The translations under genes were made by a program, and so were the position numbers. From Archaeoglobus sp. (GTDB lineage Archaea > Halobacteriota > Archaeoglobi > Archaeoglobales > Archaeoglobaceae), in assembly GCA_003978865.1 (NCBI GenBank), contig QNXS01000034.1, positions 1 to 19,520 on the forward strand: a DNA stretch of 19,520 nucleotides, read 5' to 3'. The notes below the pieces were generated by a model. That model saw nothing but the letters and a program-made list of their open reading frames with translations. It was not told the DNA's origin and ran no database searches. This document shows, one piece after another, positions 15,421 through 19,520 of the stretch (position 1 is its first letter; the number at the start of each line of letters is the position of its first letter).

Positions 15421-15911
15421 TCTAACAGTTTCTCTAAATCCACACAGTGAGTTTCTTTAAAAACATTTAATACTAACATTGTGTAGGTTTTTTGTACATG
15501 TTCAAGTCCAGCAATTTTTTTGACAAAAGCATTCAGAGATTCTCTGTCCCTGAACTTTGCCACAGTTATCACGTCAAACTGACCCGTAACATCATAAACA
15601 GCTGTAACGTTCGGCTCGTTTGCAAGCATTTCTTCAACCTCTATTATATACCCGCCCTCTGCAGTAATACCTATAACTGCTATAAGGTCGAATCCAAGTA
15701 TAGAATAATCTATTACAGGTATAAACTTTTTTATAATGCCTATTTTCTTCAGTTTATTTATTCTATTGTAAACAGTACCTTCAACTATTCCCAACTTTTC
15801 AGCTATCTCTCTCAGGGTTTTCCTTGCATCTTTTTGTAGTTCAATTAGTATCTTTATGTCGAGAGAATCTATTTTATCTTTTATATTGAGAGAGTCTATT
15901 TTATCTGGCAT
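15411..15911 (-). CDS. Lrp/AsnC-family transcriptional regulator
   Basis: This 166-residue regulator has an N-terminal helix-turn-helix (about residues 17-62: LDIKILIELQKDARKTLREIAEKLGI, recognition helix EGTVYNRINKLKKIG). A C-terminal RAM/ligand-binding domain follows (about 75-160), with FDLIAVIGI, the effector-loop region VYDVTGQFDVITVAKF and a final beta strand. Such proteins form dimers or octamers and sense amino acids; the ligand here is unknown. The first 20 residues hold a duplicated DKIDSL(N/D)IK, an in-frame 27-bp duplication; the family normally has one copy of this lead-in to helix 1. There is no ribosome site at the ATG. It is transcribed away from XPB and ends inside the HAD gene. 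Confidence 0.9.
   Translation of the reverse strand: MPDKIDSLNIKDKIDSLDIKILIELQKDARKTLREIAEKLGIVEGTVYNRINKLKKIGIIKKFIPVIDYSILGFDLIAVIGITAEGGYIIEVEEMLANEPNVTAVYDVTGQFDVITVAKFRDRESLNAFVKKIAGLEHVQKTYTMLVLNVFKETHCVDLEKLLDQM
15852..15905 (-). repeat. 27-bp in-frame tandem duplication in the Lrp-like gene
   Basis: Two adjacent 27-bp units (23 of 27 bases identical) encode DKIDSLNIK and DKIDSLDIK at residues 3-11 and 12-20. Three of the four differences are third-position or otherwise mild changes, and the frame is kept, so it looks older than the exact duplications elsewhere in the window. Confidence 0.85.
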
Positions 15912-15964
15912 AAAACAAATAAAAATTGAAAGTATTTTAACTTTTCTTTACCGTTGCTACAAAA

Positions 15965-16336
15965 TTATTGTGCTTTTTCTAAATTTTGATTGGATTTATT
16001 GAATTCGTTCCAGCTATCGAAAAATTCAACTTTCTCGGGTTTAACAAACATGCACGCAAAGCCTTTTTTCACTTTCCATCTGAACTGAATTGCAACTTTC
16101 CCTCCGCTTGGAATTTTTACGTTTTTTCGATATATCTCGTACTCTGGATTTGTGTACTCCTCAATCTGCCTATCTGATAGTATTATTTCTGGTGCCCAGT
16201 AAAAAACAGCATCAAACCTACAGCTTTCTCCAAAATTTCTTATTACAGCTTCCACTATAATTTCTTCACCCTCTTCAGGAACTGGATTGGAGAATCTGAG
16301 ACTCTCAAGATTTAGGTCAATTCTTGCTTCCCCCAA
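15965..16336 (-). CDS. Stand-alone CARDB/Ig-like domain protein
   Basis: The function is not recognised. The 123 residues look like a single CARDB-type immunoglobulin-like beta sandwich. DLNLESLRFSNPVPEEGEEI leads to IIVEAVIRNFGE (strand-turn-strand with the typical N-x-G turn). A middle section of aromatic residues follows, then VKIPSGGKVAIQFRWKV near residue 84. Such domains are normally repeated in large secreted proteins; here there is no signal peptide, membrane segment or repeat. The start is TTG 16336, supported by GGGAGGG six bases upstream and a TATA-like CTATATAC a further 25 bases up. It is divergent from XPB and lies upstream of the Lrp gene on the same strand. It may be a small cytoplasmic binding protein or a fragment of a larger ancestor. 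Confidence 0.65.
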   Translation of the reverse strand: MGEARIDLNLESLRFSNPVPEEGEEIIVEAVIRNFGESCRFDAVFYWAPEIILSDRQIEEYTNPEYEIYRKNVKIPSGGKVAIQFRWKVKKGFACMFVKPEKVEFFDSWNEFNKSNQNLEKAQ

Positions 16337-16439
16337 ATTTAACCCTCCCTATACCACTTCAACTTTGCAGTATATAGCTCTACCGATGTGTAAAATATGC
16401 ACAAAACGTATTATTTCCTTACGTGGTTTTACTGTACAA
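16337..16439. promoter_or_regulatory. Divergent promoter of the CARDB-like gene and XPB
   Basis: GTATATAG (16371-16378) is nearly symmetric and can act as TATA box for the minus-strand gene (38 bases to its TTG) and possibly for XPB. A second A/T element, ACGTATTATTT (16406-16416), is about 27 bases before the XPB ATG at 16440, fitting a leaderless start. ACGTA-N9-TACGT (16406-16424) is an inverted repeat overlapping that element and could be an operator. All of this is from pattern alone. Confidence 0.4.
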
Positions 16440-17783
16440 ATGTTTGCTGAGATCAGATACCATAAAGGAACGCTAATTATCAGGGGAGACGTCCACGTAC
16501 CAAACGCTATCTACGATTCAAAGAACAGATGCTACAGAATCATGGCTTGTAGATACAGAGATTTAATTGATTACCTTGACAGGTCTGGAATTAAATATGC
16601 AGACCATGTATTTGACGCCGTACCATGTCCGGAATTTAACGTTGAATTAGAGCTTAGGGATTACCAAGAAAGAGCGTTAAAGAAGTGGCTTGTGGACAAG
16701 AGAGGATGTATAGTTTTACCAACCGGAAGTGGTAAGACCTACATCGCGATAGCTGCTATAAGTGAGCTGTCAGAAGCTACCTTAGTTGTTGTTCCGACAC
16801 TCGATTTAGTTGATCAGTGGATAGACAAACTGAAGTTATTTGGTGAAGATAACGTAGGAGAATTCTCCGGAAGAAGAAAGGAAATGAAACCCATCACGGT
16901 ATCGACCTATGATTCTGCATACGTAAACGCTGAAAAACTCGGTAACAAATTCAGATTTCTTGTATTCGATGAAGTTCACCATTTACCTTCTGAATCGTAC
17001 TCCCTGATAGCGGAAATGAGCGCTTCCCCTTACCGGCTCGGACTAACAGCCACGTACGAAAGAGTGGATGGAAAGCATGAAAGGCTACCGGAACTCGTCG
17101 GGGGTAAAGTTTTTGAGATTGGTATTGATGACCTTGCAGGAAAACACCTTGCAGAATACAGTGTAAAGAGAATATACATTCCACTAAGCAAAAAAGAGAG
17201 TAAAAATTATGAGGCAAAAATGAAATCTGTGAGAGAGTATCTGAAGTTAAGAAAGTTGAGAATAGAAAGTATTGATGACTTCAACAGGCTTGTTATGGCT
17301 ACTGGCTATGATAAACAAGCGTACGTTGCCTTGAGAGCTTGGGAAGAAGCAAGAAAGATAGCATACAGTTCATCAAATAAGTTAAAGAAACTTAAAGAAA
17401 TTCTAAACAATCATAGAAAAGATAAAATAATAATATTTACAAAATATAACGAACTTGTTTACAGAATATCCAGATTGTTTTTAATTCCGGCAATCACACA
17501 TAGAACTCCGAAGGATGAAAGAAGAGCTATACTAAACGGTTTTAAAACCGGTAAGTTTAGAGCGCTGGTTAGCAGTCAGGTTCTTGATGAAGGCATAGAT
17601 GTTCCAGATGCCAATGTTGCAGTTATAGTTAGCGGGAGTGCGAGTCAGAGGGAGTATATACAGAGGCTTGGTAGAATTCTTAGACCTGCAAAGGGGAAAA
17701 AAGCTGTACTCTACGAACTAATTTCTAAGGGAACAGGAGAAGTCGGAACTGCGAGAAGAAGGGCGATCAAAAAACAGAGGTAG
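16440..17783 (+). CDS. xpb: XPB/Rad25-type DNA repair helicase
   Basis: This superfamily 2 helicase resembles Archaeoglobus XPB. It opens DNA near lesions and works with Bax1. The 447 residues comprise a damage-recognition-like N-terminal domain (1-65: IRYHKGTLIIRGD), then helicase domain 1. That domain has LRDYQ (Q-motif-like, 72-76), Walker A LPTGSGKT (93-100), DEVH box (177-180) and motif III GLTAT (201-205). A thumb-like helical insert (about 240-320) precedes domain 2, with SSQVLDEGIDVPDA and QRLGRILRP (arginine finger). The RED motif of XPB reads R208-V209-D210 here. ATG 16440 matches the start of known archaeal XPB; the frame is open upstream (ATG 16386, MCKIC) but that part is not family-like. 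The bax1 gene follows six bases later. Confidence 0.94.
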   Translation: MFAEIRYHKGTLIIRGDVHVPNAIYDSKNRCYRIMACRYRDLIDYLDRSGIKYADHVFDAVPCPEFNVELELRDYQERALKKWLVDKRGCIVLPTGSGKTYIAIAAISELSEATLVVVPTLDLVDQWIDKLKLFGEDNVGEFSGRRKEMKPITVSTYDSAYVNAEKLGNKFRFLVFDEVHHLPSESYSLIAEMSASPYRLGLTATYERVDGKHERLPELVGGKVFEIGIDDLAGKHLAEYSVKRIYIPLSKKESKNYEAKMKSVREYLKLRKLRIESIDDFNRLVMATGYDKQAYVALRAWEEARKIAYSSSNKLKKLKEILNNHRKDKIIIFTKYNELVYRISRLFLIPAITHRTPKDERRAILNGFKTGKFRALVSSQVLDEGIDVPDANVAVIVSGSASQREYIQRLGRILRPAKGKKAVLYELISKGTGEVGTARRRAIKKQR

Positions 17784-17789
17784 TTATTA

Positions 17790-19157
17790 ATGTTGCCAAA
17801 GGAGTTGTTGAATGTTAAAAAACTTAGGGGAAAAATTTACCCGAAGTTCGCAGATTCAGACGACAAACTGCTTGCTGAAAAAATTATAGAGATATTCAAG
17901 TCTGGATTAGGTAAAAAGTATGGAGAGGTTATGACAGCTTTAAAAAGACTGGAAAACGCTGACAACTACAAAAAACTCAGAGGTTTTGTGAGAGTCCTCG
18001 AAACTCACTGCGTTGAGAGGGCTTGCAGCTTTGCTGATACAGATTTAGAGCCATACAAGGTCAGACTCTTCCTGTTTGAGCGGGGTTTTGTGACATCTAA
18101 GAGTGAAAGAGACAGGATAATTTCATATGCTGCAAAGTACTTTAACGTTGATCCGGATGATGTTGAGAAGGCGATGTATGCTGATAGAGAAGAGGAGCTT
18201 ATAATTTCAAAAGTTGATGAGATAGATGCAAATAAACTTATAAAAATGTACAATCTATCATTACTACAAACAGCACTTTTTAACAGTACAACTATGAAAT
18301 TTGAAGTAGAAGGTAACTACAAGTACGTTTTTAGGGCAATAAAGTTCTTGGGATTGATGTACGATATACTAAAAGCTGGAAAAATGACAGAGGTAGAAGT
18401 TATTGGACCCGCATCCACTGTAAAAATGACAAAAAAGTATGGGACATCAATGGCAAAACTCTTGCCTTACATAATTTCTGCAGAAAAATGGAAAATAGAT
18501 GCTAAAATCCTCGAAGGAGATAGACTTTATGAGCTGAAAGTTGATAGTTCATTAAAGCATATGTTTCCTGAATTCAAATTGGGAGATACTTACGATTCAT
18601 CTCTTGAGGAGGAATTCTATAGAAGGATGAGAAATCTTGGCTACTTGGTTGAAAGGGAGCCGGGAGTTATTGATGCGGGAGGTAAAGCATTCGTACCGGA
18701 TTTTGCAGTATGGAGGGAGGGGTGGAGTGATAAAGTTTACATCGAGATAGCTGGATTCTGGACTGAAAATTACATAAAAAGGAAAATTGAAAAAGTAAAA
18801 AATTCAGGTGTGCCACTGATTGTTGTTGCGAGGGAGGAATTCGGCGATTCTTGCGATGTAGGTAGTAAACCTGAGGTTGTATTGTTCTCCAAGCGAATTA
18901 ACTATGGTGAAGTTGTAAGAGCTATAAACAGGATTGTAAAAACTAAGTCTGGATTTGAAAAAGTTGGGATTATAGTTGAGGAGAGGACAATTAAAGAATT
19001 GAAAAATGAACTTGAAAGAATTAAACCTAAGACCATTGAAGAACTGGAAAGATTAATAGAAAGTAAAGGTCTAAGAATTAATGAAATACTGTTAAAAAAA
19101 CTTGGAATTAAAATTATATGGAAAGGATTAAACTGTACTATTGAGATTAAAGATTAG
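17790..19157 (+). CDS. bax1: Bax1, nuclease partner of XPB (DUF790)
   Basis: Bax1 (binds archaeal XPB) is a structure-specific endonuclease that cuts DNA bubbles or forks opened by XPB, a proposed archaeal counterpart of XPB-XPG in nucleotide excision repair. The 455 residues carry an N-terminal domain starting LPKELLNVKKLRGKIYPKF and a middle helical region (about 90-260). The nuclease-like core has SSLEEEFYRRM (270-280), VPDFAVW (302-308, Asp304) and VYIEIAGFWTENYIKRK (316-332). A lysine-rich C-terminal tail closes it. The core resembles a PD-(D/E)xK arrangement, with Ala where the usual Lys would be; a nearby Lys may substitute. Its ribosome site GAGGTAG lies in the end of XPB, so the pair is coupled. 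The stop overlaps a small minus-strand gene by four bases. Confidence 0.9.
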   Translation: MLPKELLNVKKLRGKIYPKFADSDDKLLAEKIIEIFKSGLGKKYGEVMTALKRLENADNYKKLRGFVRVLETHCVERACSFADTDLEPYKVRLFLFERGFVTSKSERDRIISYAAKYFNVDPDDVEKAMYADREEELIISKVDEIDANKLIKMYNLSLLQTALFNSTTMKFEVEGNYKYVFRAIKFLGLMYDILKAGKMTEVEVIGPASTVKMTKKYGTSMAKLLPYIISAEKWKIDAKILEGDRLYELKVDSSLKHMFPEFKLGDTYDSSLEEEFYRRMRNLGYLVEREPGVIDAGGKAFVPDFAVWREGWSDKVYIEIAGFWTENYIKRKIEKVKNSGVPLIVVAREEFGDSCDVGSKPEVVLFSKRINYGEVVRAINRIVKTKSGFEKVGIIVEERTIKELKNELERIKPKTIEELERLIESKGLRINEILLKKLGIKIIWKGLNCTIEIKD

Positions 19158-19294
19158 TATTCAAAAACTATACTTCTCTTCTTAACAGTAAACCCTTTTC
19201 TTCTCAGTTCTTCTTCAAAGACTTCAAGCTCTTTTACATTCTTTACAAATTTCCTTGCCTCTACAACGAACACTTCCTCAAACTCCCCTTCCAT
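19154..19294 (-). CDS. Small uncharacterised protein, convergent with bax1
   Basis: I do not recognise this gene. The minus strand encodes 46 residues starting MEGEFEEVFVVEARKF and ending KKRSIVFEY. It is acidic in the middle (KELEVFEEELRRKG) and could form one strand, a long helix and a strand. ATG 19294 is preferred, because AGGTGGGTG lies about 8 bases upstream and a TATA-like TAAATTTATATAT (plus 19327-19339) lies about 35 bases upstream. An alternative ATG at 19327 adds 11 residues but would start inside the TATA box. It shares four bases with the end of bax1. A perfect 16-bp palindrome stands directly upstream of its TATA box. Confidence 0.55.
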   Translation of the reverse strand: MEGEFEEVFVVEARKFVKNVKELEVFEEELRRKGFTVKKRSIVFEY

Positions 19295-19341
19295 ACCTGA
19301 CACCCACCTGTCTTCTACCTTCGTCATATATAAATTTATGC

Positions 19342-19357
19342 TTCGTTAATTAACGAA
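19342..19357. promoter_or_regulatory. Perfect 16-bp palindrome between divergent promoters
   Basis: TTCGTTAATTAACGAA is fully self-complementary. It lies between the TATA element of the small minus-strand gene (19327-19339) and that of the HD-domain gene (CCTTTATACAG, about 19370-19380, 26 bases before ATG 19401). This is a classic position for a dimeric regulator acting on both genes. Its identity is unknown. Confidence 0.55.
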
Positions 19358-19400
19358 TAAATGAGTCAATCCTTTATACAGCAAAAGCTCAAAAGCACTT

Positions 19401-19520
19401 ATGACTTCTCACGATTCAGAACACGTAAGTAGGGTCATTGCATTAGCAAAGTATATAGCAGAAAAAGAGGGTGCAGATGTTGAAGTTGTGGTTAAAGCTG
19501 CTGAATTACATGATATTGCA
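19401..19520 (+). CDS. HD-domain phosphohydrolase (start only, runs off the window)
   Basis: The first 40 codons of a metal-dependent phosphohydrolase of the HD superfamily are visible: MTSHDSEHVSRVIALAKYIA, then a helix ending AAELHDIA at the window edge. The first His (SHDSEHVSRV) and the HD pair (ELHDIA) are the metal-binding hallmarks, and HDxxHVxRV is typical of the archaeal/bacterial HD group acting on nucleotides or other phosphates. The gene continues past 19520. ATG 19401 has a TATA box about 26 bases upstream, pointing to a leaderless mRNA. The N-terminus is shorter than usual; an upstream frame (from ATG 19364) may hold a further part if a base is missing. Confidence 0.75.
   Translation, partial: MTSHDSEHVSRVIALAKYIAEKEGADVEVVVKAAELHDIA

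Noticed and set aside
16386..16439. Longer XPB start with MCKIC (possible metal-binding pair)
   Set aside because: It lies only about 12 bases after a TATA element, and known archaeal XPB begins at the later Met.
1..19520. CRISPR array, insertion sequence or prophage
   Set aside because: No regularly spaced repeats, transposase, integrase or phage genes are seen; both tRNAs lack duplicated 3' ends that would mark an attachment site.

Overview
The window reads as a euryarchaeal chromosome segment, most likely from the Archaeoglobales. The formyltransferase Ftr of the tetrahydromethanopterin C1 pathway, ribosomal protein S8e, an XPB helicase followed by its Bax1 nuclease partner, a WtpA-type tungstate/molybdate binding protein and a zinc-ribbon threonine synthase all point that way. 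The XPB and WtpA proteins resemble their Archaeoglobus fulgidus relatives as I remember them; no database was searched. The DNA is visibly AT-rich, arginine codons are mostly AGA/AGG, and ribosome sites are typically GAGGTGA. Several genes have a TATA box about 25 bases before the start codon, which suggests leaderless mRNAs.

Layout. 1-2650: tRNA-Gln (minus), a 72-residue winged-helix protein (plus), the tungstate/molybdate uptake genes wtpA-wtpB (minus, no ATPase gene beside them) and tRNA-Arg (plus). A ModE-like inverted repeat sits at the wtpA promoter. 2800-6130: a PfkB-family sugar kinase (minus) whose last 35 codons have slipped out of frame, diverging from thrC-aroC (plus). 6148-9713: a compact minus-strand cluster transcribed ftr, moaC, purC, carA. 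9714-10080 holds no convincing gene. 10081-12991: rps8e, a CaCA-family cation exchanger and argH (plus). 12998-15911: a GT-C membrane glycosyltransferase (minus), a NagD-like HAD phosphatase (plus) and an Lrp/AsnC regulator (minus). 15965-19520: a stand-alone CARDB/Ig-like domain protein (minus), XPB and bax1 (plus, six bases apart), a tiny minus-strand gene overlapping the end of bax1, and the start of an HD-domain protein cut by the window edge.

Most genes are housekeeping: amino-acid, purine, pyrimidine and molybdopterin biosynthesis, C1 metabolism, translation and DNA repair. Tungstate/molybdate uptake and MoaC both serve molybdopterin enzymes, which fits a metabolism using formylmethanofuran dehydrogenase upstream of Ftr.

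Most worth a second look: the ModE-like operator at wtpA; the frameshifted sugar kinase; an XPB whose RED motif reads R-V-D; a perfect 16-bp palindrome between two divergent genes near the right end; an 18-bp inverted repeat in the glycosyltransferase/HAD promoter; and five short tandem duplications (12, 12, 13, 15 and 27 bp), one of which straddles the aroC and carA stop codons. I did not find a clearly new multi-gene system; the XPB-Bax1 neighbourhood is the best candidate for additional partners.
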